Part shown: one piece after another, positions 31,954 through 42,622 of the stretch | Layout of the letters: every line of letters begins with the position of its first letter | Numbering within the stretch: position 1 is the stretch's first letter | From: Portulaca oleracea | Taxonomy: Eukaryota; Streptophyta; Magnoliopsida; Caryophyllales; Portulacaceae | NCBI GenBank assembly: GCA_029582165.1 | Contig: CM055888.1 | Coordinates: forward strand, 15,671,501-15,735,500 | Length of the DNA stretch: 64,000 nt | Reading direction: 5' to 3' | The notes under the pieces: generated by a model | Told to the model about the DNA's origin: nothing | What the model saw: only the letters and a program-made list of their open reading frames with translations | Databases searched by the model: none | Translations under genes and position numbers: made by a program

Positions 31954-34752
31954 GTGGGGCAAGCCTACGTTATGGGCAAAAAGAAAGCAGCAAAGTCTGG
32001 TATGATCGTGACCGGAACTGTTTATATACATGCTAAGCCTTTATTTGCATTATTTGATTCTGGAGCCACGCATTCGTTTATTTCATCTAAAGTTGCGTCA
32101 AGGTTGAATTTAAGAAATCTAGCATGTGAGGTAAATTATTTAATCAGCTTACCCAAAGGTCAAACCATAGCATGTGAAAAATGTTTTGTTGGAGTTCCAC
32201 TTGTTTTAAATAAAGAAACCTTCCCAGCTAATCTCATTCAGTTGGATTTAGAAGAATTTGATATCATTTTGGGTATGGATTGGTTGAATGTAACGCAAGC
32301 TCAAATTCGATGTGGTGAAGGGACAGTTGTTCTTAAGAATGCCTCGGGAGTTGAAATTTGTTTTATTAGGGACTTAGGAGTAAATCCGTGTCCTATCATA
32401 ACATATGTAAAGGCTCGAAAGTTGCTAAATCACGGGTGCAAGGGTTACCTGTGTTTGATTAGTGAAGATTCTAAGGATTCGCCCAAGATGGAAGAAGTTC
32501 CTGTGGTGCAAGAGTTTCGAGATGTTTTCCCTGAGGAAGTTACGGAGTTACCCCCAAGGAGGGAAATTGACTTTGAAATAGAGCTAGTTCCTGGAACTCG
32601 GCCTATATCTAAAGCGCCCTATCGAATGGCACCAGCTGAGCTTAAGGAGTTAAAGGTGCAGTTGGAAGACTTATTAAGCAAAGGTTTTATTAGACCTAAT
32701 ACGTCACCCTGGGGAGCTCCAGTGTTGTTTGTACGGAAGAAGGACGGAAGTCTGAGATTATGCATCGACTACCGAGAGTTGAACAAAGTCACGATCAAGA
32801 ACAAGTACCCTCTTCCTAGAATTGATGATCTATTTGACCAACTCCAAGGAGCAGGAATATTTTCTAAGATTGATTTGAGGTCAGAATACCACCAACTTAG
32901 GGTTAAGGATGAGGACATCTCTAAAACCGCCTTTAGGACAAGATATGGGCACTATGAATTTACTGTAATGCCTTTTGGACTTACGAATGCCCCAGTAGTG
33001 TTTATGGATTTGATGAACCAAGTGTTCAAGCCTTATCTGGATAAGTTTGTGGTAGTTTTCATTGATGATATATTGGTGTACTCAAAGAGTAGATAGGAAC
33101 ATGAAAATCATTTAAGGATGGTGCTCCAGACGCTAAGAGAGCGTCGGTTATATGCTAAGTTTTCGAAATGTGAGTTTTGGCTCAAGGAAGTCGGATTTTT
33201 AGGGCATATAGTCACCAGTGAAGGGATCCGAGTGGACCCTAGCAAAGTATCCGCCGTTAAGGATTGGGCGAGACCCTCTACGGTTACAGAAGTCCGAAGC
33301 TTTTTGGGTATGGTCGGGTACTATAGGAGGTTCGTTCTGAACTTTTCTAAAATAGCCCTTCCCCTAACCAATCTCCTCAAGAAGACGACCCGGTTTGAAT
33401 GGACCGACAAGTGTGAAGAGGCTTTTCAAGCACTTAAGGAGAAGCTCACAACCGCCCAAATTTTGTCCCTACCTGAGGAAGGAAAGGAGTATGCGGTGTA
33501 CAGTGATGCGTCACATCAAGGGTTGGGGTGCGTGCTGATGCAAAACGATAAAGTGATAGCTTATGCTTCACGACAGCTAAAGCCGTATGAGAAGAATTAC
33601 CCGACGCATGACTTAGAGCTAGCGGCAGTAATTTTTGCCCTAAAGATTTGGAGGCATTATCTTTATTGAGTCCCTACTACTATCTTCACGGATCATAAGA
33701 GCCTCAAATACATTTTCACTCAAAGAGAGTTGAATCTCAGGCAGCGAAGATGGTTAGAACTTATCAAAGATTACGATCTGAATATCCAATACCATCCCGG
33801 GAAAGCTAACTCAGTGGCAGATGCCTTGAGCAGGAAAACCCAGCGTGGGACTGTGAACCGTCTCGAAATTCATCCAAAGATGTTGCAGGAATTGAATAAG
33901 GAAAACATCGAAATAGTAAAGCTGGGTGAGACGGCTAAGAGATTGGCCACGTTAACCTTTCAACCATCTATCATTGAAGAGATCAAGGCCGAGCAAATGG
34001 ATGATCCTGAAATCAAGCGGATTGGGGATAACCTCGTTACTTAAGGAATGCCAGGGTTTCTAGTTCACGAGGATGGGATCTTGAGGTTCCAGAATAGGCT
34101 ATATGTACCTAACCAGGGAAATTTAAGGCTTAAGCTTTTGGAGGAAGGCCATAATTCAACGTACTCTGTACATCCAGGAGGCACGAAAATGTATAGAGAC
34201 TTAAGAGAGCACTTTTGGTGGCCTAATATGAAGAAGGACATAGCTAGTTATGTAGATAAGTGCTTAACTTGTCAAAAGGTCAAAGCTGAACATCAACGAC
34301 CATCAAGCGAACTGAGGCCTTTGGAAATTCCCACGTGGAAATGGGAATCAATTTCTATGGATTTTATTATGGCATTACCCCTCACAGCTTCTAGGAGAAA
34401 TGCCATTTGGGTAATTGTGGATTGCCTAACTAAGTTAGCACATTTTGTGCCTATTCATGAAGGATGGAAGGTAGATAAGTTGGCAGACATCTATATTCGC
34501 GAGATCGTTCAATTGCATGGAATACCGAAGGATATAGTATTCGATCGAGATACAAGGTTTCAATCGCGATTTTTGAGTGCGCTACAAAGAGCTTTCGGTA
34601 CTAAGCTTAATTTCAGTAGTTCCTACCATCCAGAGAGTGATGGTCAAACCGAAAGCGTTAAATCAAATTGTAGAGGATATGCTTCGCGCTTGCGTATTGG
34701 ATTTCCAAGGAAATTGAGATCAATTCCTTCCACTTATAGAGTTTCCCTATAA
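31954..34752 (+). pseudogene. Chromovirus pol: protease, RT, RNase H and integrase N-terminal part
   Basis: All parts share one frame, with stops at 33094-33096, 33667-33669 and 34042-34044. Protease has [12 protein letters not shown] near 32046. RT runs from about 32500, with [27 protein letters not shown] and the catalytic FIDDILVYS near 33060. RNase H has [10 protein letters not shown] near 33500 and the [17 protein letters not shown] motif. Integrase from about 34140 has the HHCC zinc region (HPGGTK...CLTCQK), the catalytic-core start MDFIMALP, and SSSYHPESDGQTE carrying the active-site Glu region. A frameshift near 34665 puts the rest out of frame, and the insertion at 34880 splits the gene. 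Confidence 0.9.
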
Positions 34753-34874
34753 TAATAGCTACCAGTCTACCATTCAGATGGCTCCTTTTGAAGCACTTTA
34801 TGGAAGGAAGTGTCGGACCCCATTGTGTTGAGGAGAACTGGATGAAGCATTAATCCTAGGTCCGGATCTGATTC

Positions 34875-34879
34875 AGGAC
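34875..34879 (+). other. Target-site duplication AGGAC, left copy
   Basis: The matching copy is at 44654-44658. Integrase sequence reads on across the site if one copy and the insert are ignored. Confidence 0.9.
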
Positions 34880-35910
34880 TGATGCATAATGGATCACAAC
34901 AAATCCATTATACACGAAATGCTAAGGATCTTTCCACAAGTGAAAACTTGCAATAGTTGAATTTCTCAAAAACTAGTTTCAAACGAAAGAATGGGATGAA
35001 TTAGATTGAAAATGGACGAATGGAAAAGGCTAAACGAGAGTTCTAAATGTGACGAATTGAATGACAATCAAAAGAATCAAAACAATGGCAAAAACGTACC
35101 AATTGTAAAAGAACTCGTTGAATTGATGTAGAAACTTGATAGATTTTGGCAATGGAAATCTCCTTGATTGATACAGACACACCACAATCAATTTGATATC
35201 CAACTCCTCCTTTGCACCATCCAAGATTGCTCCCTCTTGGAATAGAAGAGAAGACTCAAAGGATTCTCCTCAAGAGAACGATTCTAACACAAAGGTTATA
35301 GAGAAAACAAAGCATAAGCTCTTGTTTGATTATGTGTTTAATATTGAATGTGAATGAATACAAAGGCTCCCTAGGGGGTTTATTTATACTACTCCAAGAC
35401 CCCCTTGGACGTGCACTTAGGGTTCAAGAAACCAAGAATCAACTATTACATCATATATCCTATTTATGACATCATAAAACTCTAAAATACAACTCTAGAA
35501 AGAAATTGCTATAACTCCTTCAATACTTGTCCGTTTTCAATGATTCAAAAACCATTGGAAAGCTCTTTAAATGTACTCCAATCTGTCTTTTGATGACTTC
35601 CTCAATAGATGCTTGGATTTAGAGTTATAGAGCAAAATATCGAACTATACACGATAAGGTCCTCCATTGCCGCGAATTCAATAAGGACTCTTATCACGAG
35701 AGTATTTTGAGCTCATTGATGACTTCCATATATGAGAGTAACTCCATGTAAGCTAGAATAACATCAAGGTCCTTCATGCTTGCTTCCTTGATGTATAGAG
35801 CTTAATAAACCATTGTAATTGATGATGTCGTTGATGTCTTTTGTAACTTGAAGCTAGATCAAGGTCCTCTTAGCTAACCTTGATGTATATAGCTAGGCTA
35901 TTATGCATCA
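34880..35910 (-). mobile_element. LTR A, 1031 bp (3' LTR of the minus-strand element)
   Basis: It is followed on its right by the complement of a polypurine tract (minus-strand ACCGGGGGAGAA), so it is the 3' LTR of the minus-strand element. It is nearly identical to LTR B and C; B and C share indels not found in A. Confidence 0.9.
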
Positions 35911-36020
35911 TTCTCCCCCGGTTGAAAAAGTTTGTCCTCAAACTTTAGACAAGTCTTTCTTTAAAAAAAACACCATATAACTTCAATCACAAAACTTCTT
36001 TGATTCGTACTCACAAGTGA

Positions 36021-36485
36021 TCATATAAACTTCTTCTTCAAAGCCCTTCTTCCTTCTTTGTAAGATGTCTTTCCATATGTGTTGTTCTCGTCAACTTGCT
36101 TTTTCCTCTTACGTTTCTTGAAGAGACTACAAACTCTCTTCTTAAACGCTTTGAAATCATCATAGATTCCTTTTATGCTTGACTTGAACTTCCACTTTCT
36201 TCCAAATTTTCTCATAACTAATCCAATGACATCATGGAACTTCAAATCTCGTTTCTTCATAGAGAATGTAGAAACCTCATATAACTTCTCAACTTCAAAG
36301 TATAGATTCACAAGCTTGTAACTCATGATGAAGACAATAGTAAGACTTCCTTGAATCCATGGTACTTCAACCTTAGAATTCAAGCTTTCATCTCCATATA
36401 GTATAGAAGAATTGCAAATATCACAACATTGTAACGTTTGCTCAATGTCAACGATCATGCTAGGCCAGAAATAATACTCCTTCAT
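36021..36485 (-). pseudogene. Integrase zinc-finger remnant and basic tail of the minus-strand element
   Basis: This is the last part of the same reading frame as the three ORFs to its right. It starts YYFWPSMIVDIEQTLQCCDIC, which matches the second half of the Ty3 integrase HHCC finger (the C-x2-C pair), then loses similarity to integrase. The end is basic and contains KGIYDDFKAFKKR, which recurs at the end of the plus-strand ORF 41140-42573. No catalytic integrase core is present. Confidence 0.6.
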
Positions 36486-36488
36486 CTT

Positions 36489-36779
36489 CTAATACATATT
36501 GAGAAGACCCAAATGATCAAAAGAACTTCCATGTTCTTCCATGATTAAGAAGTCACGAATTCCACTCCTTGGAATACACAATTGATTCCCTTTGAAAAGA
36601 AATCCATGAGTAATATGAAAGGGTTGTTGATGATGCTTCTCACATACCTTGAATACTTCTTTAAAATCATCATCATCTTCATATAACTCCTTGATATATC
36701 CAAGCTCGAGTAATTTTGAATCAAACATGTATCTCCTCGTTAGAAAACTTCCTTTAGTCAAAGGACTTGCTTCCTCCAA
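36489..36779 (-). pseudogene. Remnant of the RNase H-integrase connection in the minus-strand element
   Basis: It is 96 codons in the same frame as its neighbours. DDFKEVF...HITHGFLFKGNQLCIPRSGIRDFLIMEEHGS is the connection region and first half of the integrase zinc finger of plant Ty3 elements. A stop at 36489-36491 separates it from the C-x2-C half. Confidence 0.7.
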
Positions 36780-36791
36780 GTGACTTAATTT

Positions 36792-38228
36792 TCAAATCAA
36801 GTACTTCATCTCAAAGTATAACGATGGCTTGATCTCCTTATCATATGAAGCATACTCCAATACTTTGTAAGAATCACAAAGCTTAAGGATGAATCCTCCA
36901 TGATAACAATCCTTTTGCTCAAATATCCTCATGATAACAACAAGTATGAATATAAAGCCATAAGCATGAAGCTTCTCCTTTTCTCCAATTAGTATATCAC
37001 CAAAATAATCCATGGGACAACTTCCTTGAGATAGGACTTCACCTTTCTCAACTCCATTTGTAATGAACAAATATGATGCGAGAATAGGAAATAAAAGAAT
37101 ATGATGATCTTTAGCATCCTTTAAGAGACATAGTACCTCAAGTATAGATGAAAGTATGGATCCTTCTTGAATATTTCCTTTCTTCCTTTTGTCCACTTGA
37201 ATTACTCCATTTGATGAGATATGTTGAGATAGCTCATTCTTGGACGAGAGGTAAGGACAATTCTCCAAGTACTTCTCCAATTCTCCTTGTGGCTCCTCAT
37301 GCTTTGTCATGATCAAGACTAACTCCAAAGGATTTACATGCTCCTTTCTACTTCTACTACATACAAAAATGTTATCAAAGTATACAAATACAATCTCTTT
37401 ACATTGCAAGGGTACATACTCTTTCAAAATATGTTGTATACTATGAGAACCAAAACCGTTGATGTAGTTATCCACGAATTGAGTGTGATCCCAAAGAGAT
37501 AAGTGAGAGAGGTCACTTGTCGATGGTGCTTGTCTTTCATCCAAATATTCACAAATGAGAACAAGTGATGGCATAGGATCTTGATCCTTTATAGGCTCAT
37601 GGTTTCCAACCTCCATTGGTGTAAGAATGAGACTCCTTGGTTCTTCAAATTCATGATACTTATTCTCCATAAGTGTCATAAGAATGCTTTGATCCTCCGT
37701 GGGCCATGAGTTACAAGAGGGTAATAAGGACGTCTCTTGGAGCATGATACTCCAATCATACAACTTTGATTTTCCAAACACAGTATAACAAAAATCCATA
37801 GAAGTAATATTACAATATAATGAATCTTTGCAAATCTTGTAAAAACAAAGACTTACTAAACTTCTTGGATCAAGGTGTATGTTGTCGTCATAAACGTGTA
37901 GAGTAGGAAGTGAATAGCTCTCCAAATCCTTCATTTTGATCCTCTTTGTAGAAACGTCAATGTCAAGATCAATGCCCTCGTCAATACTACAATGGGAAGT
38001 ACAATCTTCTCCTCCTTGATTTAATGGACATACTTCTTCTTGAATGGTATATTGAGAGTAAGAAATAGGCTCTCTTTGTTGTAGATCATTTGATACACTA
38101 GCCTCTTTCAAGACTCTACTTACAACAAGCAACTCTTCTCCACTTAATTCTTCTACATACATCGTTTCTAGTACAATATCCTCTTCTTTTTCTTCCTCGT
38201 ACTTCATGAGGCACGCTACATACCTCAT
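36792..38228 (-). pseudogene. 478-codon ORF with a fossil RT motif and an unrecognised conserved block
   Basis: It is a long open frame between gag and the integrase remnant. Most of it matches nothing I recognise. Residues about 120-160 hold SLVSLCFYKICKDSLYC, which recurs in the plus-strand ORF 41140-42573. Near 37345-37410 the translation reads IVFVYFDNIFVCSRSRKEHV, clearly derived from the Ty3 RT motif YFDDILIYS with the second catalytic Asp changed to Asn. No other RT block is recognisable, so it cannot be an active RT. That it stays open for 478 codons despite having lost pol function is notable. Confidence 0.55.
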
Positions 38229-38282
38229 TCATGCCAAGTTTATGAACATCCTCATGCTGCAAATACATCAAATACCACACTT

Positions 38283-39134
38283 TCAATTTAGTTGCATGCT
38301 TAATGATGTTTGACAATCAACCAAAGATACTTCTTTCTCCTTAGGACATGCACTTTCAATATGATCAAAACTTTGGCAATGTAGACATGTACTTGGAACA
38401 ATGATTTCCTTTTCTTGGACAATAGGAGTGGGACGGTTTTTGGGCTGATTTGAGGAGTTTTGGGCAGTAGGTATAGAGTGGTCTAAGGCTTGTTTTGTGG
38501 AGCTATGGATAGGATGTTGTAGGGGCTGTTTTGTAGGTTTTTGAACCGTAGGTTTAGGAGATCTTTTTGGTTGTTTTGTAGGTCTTTGGACGTGAGGTTT
38601 GGGATTGATTTGGGGCTGTTTTGGGATGTTCTTGGCGTGGGGTTTTGTGGTTGGTATGTTTGGTTTTAGTTGTAGATGGTTCTCACCCCAAGTTTCTTTC
38701 ATCTTTGCCTCCATCTCAACATTAAAAGCCAAAGAACTTGACTCTTCCAAGTTTGAATAAAATTGACATACAACAATATCTCCAATGTAATCATTAAGAC
38801 CATTTAAGTAACATACCAAGACTTGGGGGTCATCCTCCTTAAGAGCATACTTCCATAGTTGCATTCTGAATTGTATCGTGTATGGAACCACGTCCATGCT
38901 CCCTTGCTTCATTCTTGCAAGTTTGATGATGTGGTCTCTTTTGATTGGCGAAAATTCTTCTTGGACATGATATCCCTTCTTCTTATTCAAACGTGTACTC
39001 CATTCGTAAGGAGCTTCATATTCATCATCATAAGGACTCCTTTCATATGAACCAAACGTGCTTCTTAATCCTTCCTTTTGAAGGTTCCCAAATTTTTCCA
39101 TTTGATTCAGATTTGATGTCAAATTAGAACTCAC
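38283..39134 (-). CDS. Gag-like protein with a zinc knuckle, minus-strand element
   Basis: 283 residues. The N-terminal half has a gag-like pattern (KLARMKQGSMDVVPYTIQFR, then LWKYALKEDDPQVLVCYLNGL), the middle is a Lys/Pro/Gln-rich repeat (variants of QRPTKQPKRSPKPT), and near the C-terminus is CLHCQSFDHIESAC, a CCHC zinc knuckle. It stops at 38283-38285, and at least two more in-frame stops lie before the next ORF at 38228. The start at 39134 is about 200 bp after the PBS; a fuller N-terminus like that at 40569-40380 is missing here. Confidence 0.65.
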   Translation of the reverse strand: MSSNLTSNLNQMEKFGNLQKEGLRSTFGSYERSPYDDEYEAPYEWSTRLNKKKGYHVQEEFSPIKRDHIIKLARMKQGSMDVVPYTIQFRMQLWKYALKEDDPQVLVCYLNGLNDYIGDIVVCQFYSNLEESSSLAFNVEMEAKMKETWGENHLQLKPNIPTTKPHAKNIPKQPQINPKPHVQRPTKQPKRSPKPTVQKPTKQPLQHPIHSSTKQALDHSIPTAQNSSNQPKNRPTPIVQEKEIIVPSTCLHCQSFDHIESACPKEKEVSLVDCQTSLSMQLN

Positions 39135-39331
39135 GTTGGGTAAAGGATGGAATTAGGCTAGGCTTGTGTTTAGTCTTAGGGTTTTTTGTGGAGCTTAGGG
39201 TTCTTGATGAATTCTTGATGAGTTCTTGGAGAAAACTCCAAGATGGCGTGTGAATGGTGGTGAATGGCGTGTATATGGGTGATGTTTTGATGAAAACAAG
39301 GTAAAAGAAACTAGAGAAATCAACTAGCAAA

Positions 39332-39343
39332 GCTCTGATACCA
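39332..39343 (-). other. Primer binding site of the minus-strand element (initiator tRNA-Met)
   Basis: The minus strand reads TGGTATCAGAGC, four bases after the end of LTR B (39348). Confidence 0.85.
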
Positions 39344-39347
39344 ATTT

Positions 39348-40378
39348 TGATGCATAATGGATCACAACAAATCCATTATACACGAAATGCTAAGGATCTT
39401 TCCACAAGTGAAAACTTGCAATAGTTGAATTTCTCAAAAACTAGTTTCAAACGAAAGAATGGGATGAATTAGATTGAAAATGGACGAATGGAAAAGGCTA
39501 AACGAGAGTTCTAAATGTGACGAATTGAATGACAATCAAAAGAATCAAAACAATGGCAAAAACGTACCAATTGTAAAAGAACTCGTTGAATTGATGTAGA
39601 AACTTGATAGATTTTGGCAATGGAAATCTCCTTGATTGATACAGACACACCACAATCAATTTGATATCCAACTCCTCCTTTGCACCATCCAAGATTGCTC
39701 CCTCTTGGAATAGAAGAGAAGATTCAAAGGATTCTCCCTCAAGAGAACCAGATTCTAACACAAAGGTTAGAGAGAAAACAAAGCATAAGCTCTTGTTTGA
39801 TTATGTGTTTAATATTGAATGTGAATGAATACAAAGGCACCTAGGGGTTTATTTATACTACTCCAAGACCCCTTGGACGTGCACTTAGGGTTCAAGAAAC
39901 CAAGAATCAACTATTACATCATATATCCTATTTATGACATCATAAAACTCTAAAATACAACTCTAGAAAGAAATTGCTATAACTCCTTCAATACTTGTCC
40001 GTTTTCAATGATTCAAAAACCATTGGAAAGCTCTTTAAATGTACTCCAATCTGTCTTTTGATGACTTCCTCAATAGATGCTTGGATTTAGAGTTATAGAG
40101 CAAAATATCAAACTATACACGATAAGGTCCTCCATTGCCGCGAATTCAATAAGGACTCTTATCACGAGAGTATTTTGAGCTCATTGATGACTTCCATATA
40201 TGAGAGTAACTCCATGTAAGCTAGAATAACATCAAGGTCCTTCATGCTTGCTTCCTTGATGTATAGAGCTTAATAAACCATTGTAATTGATGATGTCGTT
40301 GATGTCTTTTGTAACTTGAAGCTAGATCAAGGTCCTATTAGCTAACCTTGATGTATATAGCTAGGCTATTATGCATCA
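39348..40378 (-). mobile_element. LTR B, 1031 bp (5' LTR of the minus-strand element)
   Basis: Same length and almost the same sequence as LTR A. It lies next to the PBS at 39332-39343. The base pairs to its right (TTCAT) do not match AGGAC left of LTR A, so A to B alone is not a simple insertion. Confidence 0.9.
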
Positions 40379-40650
40379 TTCATTCTTTCAAGCTTGTTGA
40401 TGTAGTTACGTGAACAAGCGCTTCTTGATCCCTTTTGAAGAATCCCACATTCTTCCATTTGTTTGGTGAGACCATCAATTTGTTGCTCCAAGCGTTGTAA
40501 TTCACGTTGATAACTCATGCTAGATCTTTTGCAAGCCATAGAATATGAATCTTGATACAAAAATATCACAAAAAACTCATGGGTTTGGGGTTAGCACGTG
40601 GGGATGAGAGGGGGTTGTGTTTGGGTTTGGATTGTGTTTGGGCTATGGGT
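40379..40650 (-). pseudogene. Gag start and leader fragment, minus strand
   Basis: The open frame 40569-40380 begins close to MACKRSS and contains LEQQIDGLTKQMEECGILQK, matching the start of the plus-strand ORF at 41140 (MDCKRSS..., LKQQIDDLAKQMEECGILPK). It abuts LTR B without a PBS, so it is the 5' end of another copy, cut by LTR B on one side and by D1 (in opposite orientation) on the other. Confidence 0.7.
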
Positions 40651-40844
40651 TCATCATTCGTTTAACCATTCATTCATCTTTTCTATTCATTTGGTAATCA
40701 TCTTTCATAGTTCTTTCCATCTTTCTATCCATTTCCATTCCATTTTCGCACCTTAAGAACTTTGAGAAGGGAGATTTTCATCTTCGCTCTTAAAGATCCT
40801 TAATCCTTTTGTGTAATGTGATCTTGTGATCCCATTATACATCA
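40651..40844 (+). mobile_element. D1, truncated 5' LTR of the plus-strand element
   Basis: It matches the last 200 bp or so of D2 (about 43427-43620), ending CCCATTATACATCA. The left part is missing at the junction near 40651. Confidence 0.8.
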
Positions 40845-40848
40845 AAAT

Positions 40849-40860
40849 TGGTATCAGAGC
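40849..40860 (+). other. Primer binding site of the plus-strand element (initiator tRNA-Met)
   Basis: TGGTATCAGAGC, four bases after the end of D1. Confidence 0.85.
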
Positions 40861-41139
40861 CAAGGAGTTTGATTCTCTTAGTTCTTGAACCATCTTTTAC
40901 CCATCTTTCCATCACAAATTTCATCCCCCATCATCTCTCCATCACACGCCACCCATAAGTTCTTCCAAGAACTCATCAAGAACCCATCAAGAACTCATCA
41001 AGAACTCATAAAGAATCATAAACTCCACAAAGAACCCGTGAGCCCAAACACAAATCCAACCAATTCCCCCTCACGTCCCTTCTATGCTAACCATCCTACC
41101 ATGAGTTTCTTGTGATCTTTTGAATCAAGATAGGTTCTA

Positions 41140-42573
41140 ATGGATTGCAAAAGGTCTAGCAAGAATTCCCAACGTGATCTACAATGCTTGAAGCAACAAA
41201 TTGATGATCTTGCCAAGCAAATGGAAGAATGTGGGATTCTTCCAAAGGGGTCAAGAAGCACAAAATCACGTGTGGTTCACTCTTCTAAGGTTGAATATGA
41301 AGCACCTTATGCACGGAGTAAACATTCCAACAAAAAGAATGGGAAGAAAGTTCAAGAAGATTTCTTGCCATCCGATTACAAAGGTGACTCCATCAACAAT
41401 CTTGAAGGAGTTAAGCAAGGGAGCATGGATGTACTTGATTATACAATAGAGTTCAAGTGGCAATTATGGAAGAATGGCCTTAAGGAGGACGATCCACGCA
41501 TTTTGGTATACTACTTTCTTGGTTTTAATGATTACATTCGACGTGTTGTTGTAAATCAACCTTTCACAAACTTGGAAGAGTTAAGTTCTTTAGCTCTCGA
41601 TGTTGAAAGACAAAGGAGATGTTGTCATTGCCAAAGTTTAGGTCACATTGATTTGGAGTGTCCTAACAAGAAAGATGTGTCTTTGGTTGAGTACCAAGCG
41701 TATGGTAATGAATTATATGAGGAGGAGAATAAAGAGGAAGAAAAGGTAGAAGAGGAGCATATGGACAAGTGGCTTGTGACAAAAGAAGCAAGTGTGGCGT
41801 ATGAACATCCACAAAGAGAGTGCAAGATCTCTCATTATACCAACAAAGGAGAAGTATGTTCATTGAACCAAGAAAAGGAAAGTTGTGCCTCCTATGGATA
41901 TATTGTTGTCCTTACGCAAAGGTTAAGCCATGACAAGTTCATTCATTTCAATCCAAGAAGTTTAGTAAGTCTTTGCTTTTACAAAATTTGCAAAGATTCA
42001 TTATATTGCAAAATTACTTCTATGGATTCTTGTCATACTTTGTTGGAAGGACCAAAGTTGCTTGATAGGAATATCATGCCTCTTGATGCATCTCTATCTC
42101 CATCTTACACCACACGGCCTAAGAAGGAAGAAATCCATCTTGTGTTGATCATGAAGAAGGAGTATCGAGGGAATAAAGAATATAAGGATCCTATTCTTAT
42201 ACATTTGGAGAAGAATGAAATGGATCCAAGTATCCATCACATTTGGAATCTTCCCACGAAGCATATCTTCCATGAGCATCCAAAAGATATCTACTCAAAT
42301 CACTTGGTTGAAAGGCCAAAAATTCGAAAGGATGAAATAGTCCAAGTCATCAAAGTGCATTGTTTCATGCTAAATGACAAGGGTAAAGTGGTAAGAATAG
42401 ACTTGGGAAGTGAGAAGCGACATGAACAACCCACGTTCAAGGTGGGGAAACGCAAATCCAAGTCTTATAGAGTTCGAGAATCGATCGGAAGAAAGTTTAA
42501 GAAGTTCATCAAAGGAATCTATGATGACTTCAAAGCTTTCAAGAAGAAAATCTTTGTGAAGAAAGGCAAGTGA
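41140..42573 (+). CDS. Gag-like protein fused to an unrecognised C-terminal region
   Basis: 477 codons, uninterrupted. It has an N-terminal coiled-coil segment (CLKQQIDDLAKQMEECGILP), a gag-like part with KQGSMDVLDYTIEFKWQLW and LKEDDPRILVYYFLGFNDYI, and a zinc knuckle CCHCQSLGHIDLEC. Then come an acidic stretch, the block SLVSLCFYKICKDSLYC near residue 280, and a basic end with KGIYDDFKAFKKK. No protease, RT or integrase is present. The two blocks after the zinc knuckle also occur in the minus-strand element. The start at 41140 is about 280 bp after the PBS, and a second start at 41201 is in another frame. Confidence 0.65.
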   Translation: MDCKRSSKNSQRDLQCLKQQIDDLAKQMEECGILPKGSRSTKSRVVHSSKVEYEAPYARSKHSNKKNGKKVQEDFLPSDYKGDSINNLEGVKQGSMDVLDYTIEFKWQLWKNGLKEDDPRILVYYFLGFNDYIRRVVVNQPFTNLEELSSLALDVERQRRCCHCQSLGHIDLECPNKKDVSLVEYQAYGNELYEEENKEEEKVEEEHMDKWLVTKEASVAYEHPQRECKISHYTNKGEVCSLNQEKESCASYGYIVVLTQRLSHDKFIHFNPRSLVSLCFYKICKDSLYCKITSMDSCHTLLEGPKLLDRNIMPLDASLSPSYTTRPKKEEIHLVLIMKKEYRGNKEYKDPILIHLEKNEMDPSIHHIWNLPTKHIFHEHPKDIYSNHLVERPKIRKDEIVQVIKVHCFMLNDKGKVVRIDLGSEKRHEQPTFKVGKRKSKSYRVRESIGRKFKKFIKGIYDDFKAFKKKIFVKKGK

Positions 42574-42595
42574 GAGTTGATTTTCCAAAGTTTGA

Positions 42596-42622
42596 GGGCA
42601 AACTTTTTCAACCGGGGGTGTA
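42596..42622 (+). other. Polypurine tract region before D2
   Basis: CAAACTTTTTCAACCGGGGG then TGTA precede the LTR start. The same motif occurs, inverted, next to LTR A (35911-35940), tying the two element families together. Confidence 0.75.

Noticed and set aside
34880..40378. A simple, complete minus-strand element bounded by LTR A and LTR B
   Set aside because: The five bases outside the two LTRs (AGGAC and TTCAT) do not match, and the AGGAC partner lies 4.3 kb further right. It is part of a composite.
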